NCBI GenBank assembly: GCA_016295505.1
Contig: JAEDLC010000047.1
Span: 1-14,119, forward strand
Direction: 5' to 3'
Source: Dorea sp.
GTDB lineage: Bacteria > Bacillota_A > Clostridia > Lachnospirales > Lachnospiraceae
Length of the DNA stretch: 14,119 nucleotides
In this document: piece by piece, positions 6,719 to 13,546 of the stretch
How positions within the stretch are numbered: the stretch's first letter is position 1
Layout of the letters: each line of letters starts with the position of its first letter
Notes under the pieces: model-generated
Told to the model about the DNA's origin: nothing
Databases searched by the model: none
What the model saw: the letters and a program-made list of their open reading frames with translations, nothing else
Translations under genes and position numbers: made by a program

Positions 6719-6759
6719 AAAAAAAGCCCCATCCCCCTGAAGACCGTAAGGATAAGACT
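6719..6759 (-). terminator. Terminator of the minus-strand tRNA-Leu
   Basis: Read on the minus strand, AGTCTTATCC pairs with GGATGGGGCT (plus positions 6750-6759 and 6725-6734), 10 bp with three G-U pairs, followed by seven T's. It lies 5 nt beyond tRNA-Leu and is separate from the plus-strand terminator of the tRNA operon. Confidence 0.8.
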
Positions 6760-6763
6760 TTTA

Positions 6764-6844
6764 TGCGGATGACAGGACTTGAACCTGCACGCCGAGGGCA
6801 CCAGATCCTAAGTCTGGCGCGTCTGCCAATTCCGCCACATCCGC
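6764..6844 (-). tRNA. tRNA-Leu (anticodon TAG)
   Basis: On the minus strand: acceptor GCGGATG/CATCCGC with discriminator A, D arm GCG...CGC, anticodon arm CCAGA-CTTAGGA-TCTGG (TAG, reads CUN codons), a class II variable arm of about 12 nt (TGCCCTCGGCGT), T arm GCAGG-TTCAAGT-CCTGT. 81 nt, no encoded CCA. It converges on the six-tRNA operon and has its own promoter and terminator. Confidence 0.95.
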
Positions 6845-6872
6845 AAAACGTATTGTCTTAATACGCTTTATT

Positions 6873-6901
6873 AGATTACCATTAAAAAGTCGAATTGTCA
6901 A
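6873..6901 (-). promoter_or_regulatory. Promoter of tRNA-Leu
   Basis: On the minus strand, a perfect TTGACA (plus 6896-6901), 17-bp spacer and TAATCT (plus 6873-6878). The -10 is weak, but position and -35 fit; transcription would start about 20 nt before the tRNA. Confidence 0.6.
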
Positions 6902-6929
6902 TCATTTATTGTATATCGCATATATCCGG

Positions 6930-6958
6930 TTGCGTGAATATTAAAAACAGATTATAAT
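6930..6958 (+). promoter_or_regulatory. Promoter of the suf operon
   Basis: TTGCGT (6930-6935), 17-bp spacer, perfect TATAAT (6953-6958). Transcription would start near 6965, with a leader of about 47 nt ending in AAGGAG (6996-7001). No IscR- or SufR-like palindrome is apparent to me. Confidence 0.65.
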
Positions 6959-7011
6959 GTAGAGTATCTGTATGTGAGAAGTAAACATAAGAGAAAAGGA
7001 GAATATCGGAT

Positions 7012-7734
7012 ATGCTTGAAGTGAAGAATCTGACATTCAAAGTGAATGAAAACGGAATAGAGAGAAGTATTGTGAAAGGTATCAGTTTTGACGTGAAAGA
7101 CGGCGAGATGCTGGTGATCACGGGACCGAATGGTGGCGGCAAGTCTACGCTTGCCAAAGTTCTGATGGGAATTGAGGAAGCGGATGAAGGAAGGATCATT
7201 CTGGACGGAGAAGACATTACCTCTTACGATGTCAATCACAGAGCAAATGCAGGAATCGGATTTGCTTTTCAGCAGCCTCCAAGATTCAAGGGAATGACTG
7301 TGAAAAAACTGCTGTCTCTTGCTGCAGGACGCTCTCTGGAGGAGGGAGAATGCTGCCAGATGCTTAGCAGTGTGGGACTGTGTGCGAGAGAATATATTGA
7401 TCGTGAAGTAGACGGAACCTTGTCCGGAGGAGAGATGAAGCGTCTGGAGATCGCAACGGTTCTGGCTAAGAAACATAAGCTGTGTATTTTTGATGAGCCG
7501 GAAGCGGGAATTGATCTGTGGAGCTTTTCTATGCTGATCCAGCAGTTTGAAAAGATCCATGGTGCGAAGGAAGAAAGTCTGATTCTGATCTCCCATCAGG
7601 AGAGAATTATTCAGATGGCAGATCGGATCATGGTGATTGAAGATGGAAATATCGGTGCAATCGGGCCAAAGGATGAGATTTTGCCGACCTTGATGGATAA
7701 GGGCGAGAGATATTCCTGCCTGGACAGAATATAG
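7012..7734 (+). CDS. sufC: SufC-type Fe-S cluster assembly ATPase
   Basis: The 240-residue protein is a soluble ABC ATPase with Walker A GPNGGGKST (38-46), Q-loop FAFQQPP (84-90), signature LSGGEMKRLEIA (137-148), Walker B LCIFDEPEAGID (157-168) and switch histidine H195 (ISHQER). The Phe-Gln-Gln-Pro-Pro segment and SGGEMKR are characteristic of SufC rather than transport ATPases, and there is no permease. SufC drives conformational change of the SufB/SufD scaffold during Fe-S assembly in the cytosol. The start follows AAGGAG. Its stop codon TAG (7732-7734) overlaps the ribosome binding site of the next gene, so the two are tightly coupled. At 240 residues it is close to the usual 245-260. 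Confidence 0.93.
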   Translation: MLEVKNLTFKVNENGIERSIVKGISFDVKDGEMLVITGPNGGGKSTLAKVLMGIEEADEGRIILDGEDITSYDVNHRANAGIGFAFQQPPRFKGMTVKKLLSLAAGRSLEEGECCQMLSSVGLCAREYIDREVDGTLSGGEMKRLEIATVLAKKHKLCIFDEPEAGIDLWSFSMLIQQFEKIHGAKEESLILISHQERIIQMADRIMVIEDGNIGAIGPKDEILPTLMDKGERYSCLDRI

Positions 7735-7747
7735 GAGGTGTGAGACA

Positions 7748-8674
7748 ATGACAGATTTAGACAGAATTACAGAACAGGTGCTGCGTCAGATCGATGCCTC
7801 TGGTTTTAAACAGACGGGCGCGTTTAATCTGCGGCACAATGGAATCGCTTTGTGTCATGGAGACAGTGAACATGTCAAGATTAAAAAGAAAACGGAGAAG
7901 TCCGGAATAGATATATTTATCGACGGAAAGACGAACGGAGAACAGGTGCATATTCCGGTTGTGGTTGATGCGTCCGGAATGACGGATGTCGTATATAACG
8001 ATTTTTATATAGAAGAAGGTGCAGATGTAACGATCGTTGCCGGATGTGGAATTCATAACAGTGGATGTAATGAAAGCCGTCACGATGGAATTCATGCATT
8101 TCACGTAGGGAAAAATGCGAATGTGCGCTATGAAGAAAAACACTACGGAGAAGGGGAAGGTACCGGGGCAAGAGTATTGAATCCGGTGACACAGATCTAT
8201 CTGGAAGAAGGTGCAGTGTTTACTATGGATACCGCTCAGATCAGAGGGGTGGATTCTACGCATCGTGAGACAGAAGTTAAGCTGGCAGCAGGTGCAAAGC
8301 TGTATGTGGTTGAGAAGCTCATGACACACGATAAGCAGTCTGCCAGGTCCAATATGGCCATCGAATTGAATGGTGACGGAAGCTCAGCGCAGATTGTATC
8401 AAGATCCGTTGCCAAGGGGGAATCCAGACAGGTATTTCATCCAAAGGCGATCGGCAATGCAAGCTGTCATGCGCATGTACAGTGTGATTCCATTATTATG
8501 GACCATGCAGAAGTGAGTTCGATTCCGGAGATTAATGCAAGACACCTGGATGCAGCAATCATCCATGAGGCTGCGATTGGAAGAATCAATGATGAGCAGC
8601 TGGTAAAGCTTCGTACACTGGGAATGACAGAAGAAGAAGCAGAAGCGGTAATCATTGAAAATTTCCTGAACTAG
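7748..8674 (+). CDS. sufB: Short SufB/SufD-family Fe-S scaffold protein (minimal SMS-type)
   Basis: The 308-residue protein is the SufB/SufD beta-helix core with C-terminal helices. It is much shorter than E. coli SufB (about 495) or SufD (about 420) and close to the archaeal MJ0034 type (about 316). Visible features are a Cys/His-rich strand AGCGIHNSGCNESRHDGIH (98-116), HVQCDSIIM (243-251), IHEAAIGRI (272-280) and the closing helices EEEAEAVIIENFLN. By analogy, C246 falls where SufB carries its essential cysteine and H273 where SufD carries its active histidine, so one chain may supply both. The ribosome binding site AGGAGG (7733-7738) overlaps the sufC stop. With no SufD, SufS or SufU nearby, a SufB2C2-like complex is likely; the sulfur donor must be encoded elsewhere. 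Confidence 0.88.
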   Translation: MTDLDRITEQVLRQIDASGFKQTGAFNLRHNGIALCHGDSEHVKIKKKTEKSGIDIFIDGKTNGEQVHIPVVVDASGMTDVVYNDFYIEEGADVTIVAGCGIHNSGCNESRHDGIHAFHVGKNANVRYEEKHYGEGEGTGARVLNPVTQIYLEEGAVFTMDTAQIRGVDSTHRETEVKLAAGAKLYVVEKLMTHDKQSARSNMAIELNGDGSSAQIVSRSVAKGESRQVFHPKAIGNASCHAHVQCDSIIMDHAEVSSIPEINARHLDAAIIHEAAIGRINDEQLVKLRTLGMTEEEAEAVIIENFLN

Positions 8675-8708
8675 ACAGATCACCATTATATTGTAACAGG
8701 GAGATAGA

Positions 8709-9572
8709 ATGAAGAGCAGATTTCAAAAGAAGAAAGACATAATGAAACGTGCGATTAAGATGGAGATGCGGGAGCACAGAAGTTCTTTTATCGTATACAT
8801 GGTGCTTCGGGCACTTGTGATATTGATGATGGTTCTTCAGATATTTAACAAAAATTATGAGAATGTATTCCTGTGTGTGCTCACATTATTGTTATTTATT
8901 GTTCCAAGTTTTATCCAGGTAAACCTGAGGATAGAACTGCCATCTGCACTGGAGATTACGATACTGCTGTTTATATTTGCAGCAGAGATTCTGGGGGAGA
9001 TACAGGCTTATTATATAAAGTTTCCGTTCTGGGATACGGTGCTTCATACGATCAATGGTTTTTTGATGGCTGCGATCGGGTTTGCACTGGCAGATATCCT
9101 GAATCGGAGCAAGCGGATTTCGTTTCAGCTGTCACCGGTGTTTCTTGCAATTGTTGCCTTTTGTTTTTCTATGACGATCGGTGTTCTGTGGGAGTTCTTT
9201 GAATGTAGTATGGATATGTTCTTTGGACTGGATATGCAGAAGGATACGGTCCTGAACAGCATTTCTTCGGTCATGCTGGATCCGACCGGCGGAAATACAC
9301 CGACTTCGATCCGGAATATTACGAGTGTAACGGTAAATGGGCAAGATCTTGGACTTGGAGGATATCTGGATATCGGTCTTCTGGATACGATGAAGGATCT
9401 GTTTGTTAATTTTATCGGAGCGGTGGTATTTTCGATTATCGGATATTTTTATGTTAAGAACAGAGGAAAAGGAAAATTCGCGAAACGTTTTATACCGCAG
9501 GTGAAGAATAAGAGTACGGATTATCTGCAACAGGCAGAAAAAGAGGCGGTTGAGGTGTCGAAGGAAGAATAA
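8709..9572 (+). CDS. Polytopic membrane protein, YjdF (DUF2238)/VanZ-like
   Basis: The 287-residue protein has a basic N-terminus and about six hydrophobic segments (roughly 28-46, 53-73, 82-99, 110-130, 142-160, 231-249). Conserved-looking polar residues sit inside them: WDTVLHTINGF (108-118), GVLWEFFE (158-165) and DTMKDLFVNFIGA (226-238). The pattern D-x3-H-x3-G, W-E-F-x-E, D-T-x2-D-x3-N-x2-G is that of the YjdF/DUF2238 group of inner membrane proteins, whose function is unknown to me. Residues 175-225 form a polar loop and the C-terminal tail is charged. AGGGAG (8698-8703) supports the start. It lies 34 bp after sufB with no terminator between, so it is probably in the suf operon, although a role in Fe-S assembly is not implied. 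Confidence 0.7.
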   Translation: MKSRFQKKKDIMKRAIKMEMREHRSSFIVYMVLRALVILMMVLQIFNKNYENVFLCVLTLLLFIVPSFIQVNLRIELPSALEITILLFIFAAEILGEIQAYYIKFPFWDTVLHTINGFLMAAIGFALADILNRSKRISFQLSPVFLAIVAFCFSMTIGVLWEFFECSMDMFFGLDMQKDTVLNSISSVMLDPTGGNTPTSIRNITSVTVNGQDLGLGGYLDIGLLDTMKDLFVNFIGAVVFSIIGYFYVKNRGKGKFAKRFIPQVKNKSTDYLQQAEKEAVEVSKEE

Positions 9573-9586
9573 GAATATGATCTGAT

Positions 9587-9628
9587 AATCAGGGAATTCG
9601 CAGATGTGTGGATTCCCTGATTCGTTTT
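9587..9628 (+). terminator. Terminator of the suf operon
   Basis: A perfect 11-bp stem AATCAGGGAAT/ATTCCCTGATT (9587-9597 and 9612-9622) is followed by CGTTTT. It lies between convergent genes but has no T tract on the minus strand, so it mainly serves the plus-strand operon. Confidence 0.8.
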
Positions 9629-9649
9629 GATCATCTTTTATGCAGGATG

Positions 9650-10429
9650 CTATCGCACAAACCTGCGGATGATGCAGCTGATTACACCGGCAATGCAAAG
9701 CGGCAAAAGAATATGATTGAGAGATCCATAGACCTGAAGAGCTGTTCCAATACCGTATAATGGAGCCGGACTTTGCGGAATCAGGCCGGAGAACATGTAT
9801 GCAAGTGCAGAGCCTGCATATATAACAATAAAGCTCATGAGTCCGCGTCCGCAGTCATAGCGTGTGCCCTTGTGGTCGCGTCTGTTACTTGTGCATATAA
9901 CAGAAAAAAATGCGATGACCTCATAAAGGATCAGTGCTGCTGCAATCAGAAGATAAGAGATCATAACGGGATCCTGTGTCTCGGCAATGGAAGCCAGGCT
10001 GCCAAGAGAACTTGAGTGAACCAGGAAGCATTTGCTAAGTAAAAAAGTAATGATTGCAATCAGGATCAGAGTTGCAGAACGAAGCGTCAGCTGAACCGTC
10101 CTGGTCAATGCTTTCCCACCTGCTTTCACGATGCTTGCCAGCGGCTTTGCAAGGTTAGGAAGATGCAGGTTCCATCCACGTTTGCTGTCAGTTTTTTCTT
10201 TCTTTCCGGAGCGCTTAAGTGCCTCGGTAACGTATTTATCATAATCGTTTTTTCGAATATAATCGGTATCATCAATATCGGATAAACCGCGAAGGACATC
10301 CCGATAGTCATCTTCTTCTATGGAAATATCAGGAAGCTCGCCTTCATAGATTACTTCAAAGTCATCGTCAAAAATATCAGGTTCTTTTTTCGGTTTTATA
10401 TGAATTCTTTTTGTTTTACTCATACTCAT
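9650..10429 (-). CDS. Unrecognised membrane protein with acidic N-terminal cytosolic region
   Basis: I do not recognise this 259-residue protein. A basic start (KTKRIHIKPKK, 5-15) leads into a very acidic stretch (18-57, rich in Asp/Glu), then a basic amphipathic part (58-115), and about four hydrophobic segments near 118-136, 155-178, 196-214 and 239-255, ending in Arg-Arg-Phe-Val-Arg. No catalytic motif or binding site is visible. AAGGAGGG (plus 10436-10443) lies 6 nt before the ATG at 10429; a second ATG two codons later is also possible. It has its own promoter and is divergent from the CmpB-type gene, with which it shares a 190-bp intergenic region. It is probably monocistronic. It could belong to an uncharacterised Clostridial family. 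Confidence 0.75.
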   Translation of the reverse strand: MSMSKTKRIHIKPKKEPDIFDDDFEVIYEGELPDISIEEDDYRDVLRGLSDIDDTDYIRKNDYDKYVTEALKRSGKKEKTDSKRGWNLHLPNLAKPLASIVKAGGKALTRTVQLTLRSATLILIAIITFLLSKCFLVHSSSLGSLASIAETQDPVMISYLLIAAALILYEVIAFFSVICTSNRRDHKGTRYDCGRGLMSFIVIYAGSALAYMFSGLIPQSPAPLYGIGTALQVYGSLNHILLPLCIAGVISCIIRRFVR

Positions 10430-10458
10430 GTCTGTCCCTCCTTGTTGAAACGTTTCCT

Positions 10459-10487
10459 ATTGTATAATGTTTAGTCAAAAGACTCAA
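10459..10487 (-). promoter_or_regulatory. Promoter of the minus-strand membrane protein gene
   Basis: On the minus strand TTGAGT (plus 10482-10487), 17-bp spacer, TACAAT (plus 10459-10464). Transcription would start about 22 nt before the start codon. Confidence 0.6.
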
Positions 10488-10549
10488 GAGATATCACAAA
10501 ATGTTCACGAAGACGTAAGGAAATCTTTAGATTTATATGAGATTATAAG

Positions 10550-10578
10550 TTGAGATATAAAAGGTTTTCCATTATAAT
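10550..10578 (+). promoter_or_regulatory. Promoter of the CmpB-type gene
   Basis: TTGAGA (10550-10555), 17-bp spacer and perfect TATAAT (10573-10578). Transcription would start near 10585; AGGAG (10606-10610) lies 9 nt before the ATG at 10620. Confidence 0.75.
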
Positions 10579-10619
10579 AACACTATTAAATATAGAAATA
10601 AGTATAGGAGTGTTAACAG

Positions 10620-11510
10620 ATGCAGTTTTATTTTTTTGCGCTTTACTTTTTTGTATATGGTTTCCTGGGATGGTGTACGGAAGTCGGCTATGCGGCAACT
10701 CAACAGGGAAGATTTGTCAATCGAGGCTTCTTAAATGGCCCGATCTGTCCGGTATATGGGATAGGAGTCGGTGTCGTGGTGCAGTTCCTGACACCGGTGG
10801 AAGATCATCTGCTCTTATTATATCTGTCCTCTACGATACTTGTTACATTGATCGAAGGATTTACCGGATATCTTATGGATAAGATCTTCCATCATAAATG
10901 GTGGGACTATTCCAATCGTCCTCTTAACATAGGCGGATATGTATGCCTGAGCTTTTCTCTGGTCTGGGGTGTTGCATGTGTAATGATCGTAAAACTGATT
11001 CATCCGGTGATACATAAAGGGCTGTCTTTCATCCCTGTTACAGTCGGAATGATTCTGATTATCATTCTGGGAATTGGATTGTTTGCGGATCTGTATGTGA
11101 CTGCATCCGGTATCCTGAAGATGAACCGGCGTCTGGAAGCGATGGAAAAGATTGCAGCAGAGCTTCGAGAGCTATCCGACAAGGTGGGAGAGAATATCTA
11201 CGAAAATGTGATGGATACGATGGAGTTCAAGGAAGAGAAGAAGGAACAGCTGGATTCTGTTGCGGAAGAACTGCGTGAAGGCATTCGGGAACGTATGGAA
11301 GAGCAGAAAGCCCGCATGGAAGAGCAGAAAGCCCGCATGGAAGAGATCAAAGCACATATGGAAGAACTGCGTGTTCGTTATGAAGAGATGGCAGAGAACC
11401 GCACCAGAGTCGGAGAGCGTCTGGTAAAGGCATTCCCGGGAATGGAGTCAAGGCTGCATAAAGAGATTCTGGAAGAACTGAAAGAACGCGTGAAAAATGC
11501 AAGAAAGTAA
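10620..11510 (+). CDS. CmpB-family membrane protein ('putative ABC-transporter type IV') with coiled-coil tail
   Basis: Residues 1-165 match the CmpB/'ABC-transporter type IV' family common in Lachnospiraceae: FFVYGFLGWCTEVGY (10-24), GRFVNRGFLNGPICPVYG (30-47), HHKWWDYSNRPLNIGGYVCL (91-110). Hydrophobic segments lie at about 3-20, 42-57, 65-82, 108-128 and 137-165. Despite the family name, no ATPase partner is nearby and transport is unproven. From about 170 to 296 the protein is a long charged helix, with near-perfect heptads MEEQKAR, MEEQKAR, MEEIKAH, MEELRVR at 226-253, predicted to form a cytosolic coiled coil. Many family members stop soon after the membrane part, so the tail is an elaboration. 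Start supported by AGGAG and a strong promoter. Confidence 0.82.
   Translation: MQFYFFALYFFVYGFLGWCTEVGYAATQQGRFVNRGFLNGPICPVYGIGVGVVVQFLTPVEDHLLLLYLSSTILVTLIEGFTGYLMDKIFHHKWWDYSNRPLNIGGYVCLSFSLVWGVACVMIVKLIHPVIHKGLSFIPVTVGMILIIILGIGLFADLYVTASGILKMNRRLEAMEKIAAELRELSDKVGENIYENVMDTMEFKEEKKEQLDSVAEELREGIRERMEEQKARMEEQKARMEEIKAHMEELRVRYEEMAENRTRVGERLVKAFPGMESRLHKEILEELKERVKNARK
11295..11378 (+). repeat. 21-bp heptad-coding tandem repeat (4 copies)
   Basis: Units at 11295-11315 and 11316-11336 are identical; 11337-11357 and 11358-11378 are diverged copies. Each encodes one seven-residue coiled-coil turn beginning Met-Glu-Glu, so copy changes would lengthen or shorten the coil without breaking frame. 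Confidence 0.9.
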
Positions 11511-11523
11511 GAGATAATTTTAC

Positions 11524-11560
11524 GGGGCAGGCATCGAAAAGATGCGCTGCCCCTTATATT
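11524..11560. terminator. Terminator hairpin between convergent genes
   Basis: GGGGCAGGCATC pairs with GATGC-G-CTGCCCC (11524-11535 and 11541-11553, one bulged G, loop GAAAA), then TTATATT on the plus strand. It is placed to serve the CmpB-type gene and possibly the convergent minus-strand gene ending at 11563, although neither side has a strong T run. Confidence 0.65.
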
Positions 11561-11562
11561 GG

Positions 11563-12294
11563 TTATTCGCCGACCGGTACAAGTTGTACGCTGGTTCCGG
11601 AGATTTCCAGCGTTACTTTGTCATCCAGGCGGGCATTGTTGTACTGGGCAATCCCAAATCCATCCGTTCCCATAATCTCGTTCAGCCCTCCGTCATACAT
11701 ATTAGATGAAGAGACGTTTCCGGAAGGTCCGGTTGCGATGATGTTGTAAGTACCGGCAGGGAAATCTGTTCCTGCGGTATAATTGCCGGGCTGCAGATCT
11801 ACAGGCGATCCTTCGGACGGACTTCTGGGGGTTACTTCCTGTGTCCTTGCATTATCGGAGACCAGATGGATCGTCACATCACCGCCAAGAGATAATATGA
11901 CGCCTTCTTCCATCTTCAGACCATTGAAGGTCTGCTGATTGTACCCGTCATTTTCCAACCCCATGATCTCATTCAGGCCGCCGTTGTACATATTGGATGA
12001 GGAAACGTTCCCGGATCCGGCGGTGGCGGTCAGATTGTAAGTGCCGACCGGGAGATCGATGCCTGCTGTATAGTTTCCGGCAGTCAGATCTATTTCATAG
12101 TGTTCTTCGATGACTTCCGGAAGGGTGTCTTTTTCCGTATCCGATGTCTGACTGCTGTCGGATTTTGTGCTTTCAGAGCTCTCGGATGAGCTTTTATCAG
12201 AATTGCCGCTCATTCCGACAGCGATGATGATCAGTACGACGATTCCAATGATGATCCATTTTAATTTTCCTGTCTTTTTTTTGTTGTTATTCAT
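11563..12294 (-). CDS. Signal-anchored protein with Ser-rich linker and two repeated beta-type domains
   Basis: The 243-residue protein has a basic N-terminus (MNNNKKKTGKLK), one hydrophobic span at 12-28, a linker rich in Ser, Thr, Asp and Lys (29-60), then two copies of a domain at about 69-146 and 166-239. Each copy begins PxGxYTAGxDxPxGTYNxxAT (x varies) and contains GSGNVSSSNMY or PSGNVSSSNMY followed by GGLNEIMG. The pattern YTAG-D-P-G-TY resembles the 'GxYxVGxDIPAGxY' modules of Firmicute secreted proteins, likely beta-sandwiches of unknown ligand. The topology implies export with the repeats outside the membrane. GGAGGA (plus 12301-12306) supports the start. It lies 101 bp after the kinase stop on the same strand, with no clear promoter, so co-transcription is likely. 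Confidence 0.78.
   Translation of the reverse strand: MNNNKKKTGKLKWIIIGIVVLIIIAVGMSGNSDKSSSESSESTKSDSSQTSDTEKDTLPEVIEEHYEIDLTAGNYTAGIDLPVGTYNLTATAGSGNVSSSNMYNGGLNEIMGLENDGYNQQTFNGLKMEEGVILSLGGDVTIHLVSDNARTQEVTPRSPSEGSPVDLQPGNYTAGTDFPAGTYNIIATGPSGNVSSSNMYDGGLNEIMGTDGFGIAQYNNARLDDKVTLEISGTSVQLVPVGE
11578..12090 (-). repeat. Internal domain duplication in the signal-anchored protein
   Basis: Codons for residues 69-146 (plus 11857-12090) and 166-239 (plus 11578-11799) encode related modules. The best match is over the NVSSSNMY-x-GGLNEIMG segment, identical in both except one residue, while the DNA differs at many third positions, so the duplication is not recent. Confidence 0.8.
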
Positions 12295-12376
12295 AGCCTT
12301 TCCTCCATTTCCATCAGCAAAGGAGCATTGATGGTGTTATTCTCCTTTTACTCTACAGGATGTGATACAGGAATTG

Positions 12377-12393
12377 GTATGCCGGCAGCATAC
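12377..12393. other. Small hairpin just after the kinase stop
   Basis: A perfect inverted repeat GTATGC-CGGCA-GCATAC, 2 bp beyond the kinase stop codon on the minus strand. No T tract follows, so it is unlikely to be a full terminator and fits an intercistronic hairpin. The rest of the 101-bp gap to the next gene holds nothing I recognise beyond that gene's ribosome binding site. Confidence 0.35.
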
Positions 12394-12395
12394 AC

Positions 12396-13487
12396 TTACA
12401 ATGGAGAAAGATCGAACAACGCACAGATAGCTGCAGCAAGGAACAATAACAGGAACTCTGCGATTATGTATCCAAGGATTCGAACCCCGGGTCTGTCACT
12501 CCTGACCAGAGGGAATCTGTGCCGGAAGCCCCGGTAATTAAAGATGAGTCCCACCAGTATGAGTTGGGAGATCCATATGACACCCTGTTCAAGGCGCAGA
12601 AGAGTTCCGGTTACAGGTCTGCCGTTGGAGGTCATTTCCACGGAAAATGCAATATCAGTAATGAGAAGATAACCGATGACGGAGAGGATCATCTTCCAGG
12701 GAGTATGACTTCGAAAACCGGGCGGGACAAAGCTGTGAGTCACAGGTGTTTTTTCAGAAGTCTGAGGTAATGCTGGAAAATGTGCCTGTAGATCAGACAT
12801 TAATTCTTCCACGGATTGATAGCGTTCTTTCGGATCCAGACAGGTACATTTTTTTACAATATCGGAAAGAGCACCGGATATCATCTGTTCCACCGGAAAC
12901 TTTCCGGTCACCATATAATTGGCCAGTATGCCAAGGGCGTAGATGTCGGTCCGGTTGTCCGTCTGAAAGAATCCAAACTGTTCCGGGGCAGCATACTCGG
13001 CGGTACCCATCAGCTTTGTATCTCTCTTTTTCCCGTCCTGATAGGTTCTGGCGATATTAAAATCGATGATTTTGACATTACCGTTTTGATCGATCATGAT
13101 ATTTTCCGCTTTCAGATCGCGGCAGATGATGGGAGGAGTTGCATTGTGGAGTGTCTGCAATGCTTCACATAGTTCCATCATGATGCGGACCGTTTCACTT
13201 TCGCTTATCAGCTGTTCCTGTATGCGTGCTTCCAGAGTTCTGCCCTGGATATATTCTTCTATGATGAGCAGTTGATCCCCGGCAGCAATACATTCGTAGA
13301 TTGCCGGAATATATGGGCCGGGATGTTCTTTCAGATAGGTATAGATCGGGGAAAGGTCGGAAGGAATGTGCTTTTCAACACAGATGATTCCTGTGATACT
13401 GTGCCGTTTCAGATGAATCTGGTCCATTCCGTCGAGAGGTCCAAGATCCTGATATAATGATAATTGATACTTTTCTCTTACTTGCAT
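12396..13487 (-). CDS. Atypical membrane-anchored Ser/Thr protein kinase
   Basis: Residues 1-235 form a eukaryotic-type kinase domain: a probable ATP lysine K39 (GIICVEKHIP), catalytic loop ICRDLKAENIMI (121-132, D124 and N129), metal aspartate D142 in IIDFNIAR, activation end GTAEYAAPEQ (161-170), and DIYALGILANYMVTGKFP (181-198) for helix F. It departs from the textbook form: no glycine-rich GxGxxG loop, Cys for His in HRD, DFN for DFG, and no clear helix-C glutamate. Residues 236-262 are a linker, followed by hydrophobic segments at about 265-285, 302-317 and 337-357, so the kinase faces the cytosol; there are no PASTA repeats. AAGGTGAC (plus 13493-13500) supports the start. Probably active because K39, D124, N129 and D142 remain, but activity is inferred. 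First gene of a minus-strand pair. Confidence 0.87.
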   Translation of the reverse strand: MQVREKYQLSLYQDLGPLDGMDQIHLKRHSITGIICVEKHIPSDLSPIYTYLKEHPGPYIPAIYECIAAGDQLLIIEEYIQGRTLEARIQEQLISESETVRIMMELCEALQTLHNATPPIICRDLKAENIMIDQNGNVKIIDFNIARTYQDGKKRDTKLMGTAEYAAPEQFGFFQTDNRTDIYALGILANYMVTGKFPVEQMISGALSDIVKKCTCLDPKERYQSVEELMSDLQAHFPALPQTSEKTPVTHSFVPPGFRSHTPWKMILSVIGYLLITDIAFSVEMTSNGRPVTGTLLRLEQGVIWISQLILVGLIFNYRGFRHRFPLVRSDRPGVRILGYIIAEFLLLFLAAAICALFDLSPL

Positions 13488-13498
13488 ATGGCGTCACC

Positions 13499-13527
13499 TT
13501 GCTTTTATTCTTACAAAATAATATAAT
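13499..13527 (+). promoter_or_regulatory. Promoter of the helix-turn-helix gene
   Basis: TTGCTT (13499-13504), 17-bp spacer, perfect TATAAT (13522-13527). Transcription would start near 13534, about 70 nt before the ATG at 13605. Its -10 overlaps the -10 of the divergent kinase promoter. Confidence 0.65.
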
Positions 13528-13546
13528 GAATTTCAATAATATGCAA
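13518..13546 (-). promoter_or_regulatory. Promoter of the kinase operon
   Basis: On the minus strand TTGCAT (plus 13541-13546), 17-bp spacer, TATTAT (plus 13518-13523). Transcription would start about 24 nt before the kinase ATG. The two -10 boxes share two base pairs (13522-13523), so both promoters cannot be bound at once. Confidence 0.65.

Noticed and set aside
6959..7011. Riboswitch or T-box in the suf leader
   Set aside because: The leader is only about 47 nt and has no strong stem or known riboswitch core.
7757..8329. A 190-residue frame antisense to sufB
   Set aside because: It is fully inside sufB and has no ribosome binding site or recognisable domain.
12328..12537. Plus-strand 69-residue frame in the kinase-surface protein gap
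   Set aside because: Most of it is antisense to the C-terminal codons of the kinase, and it has no convincing ribosome binding site or homology signal.
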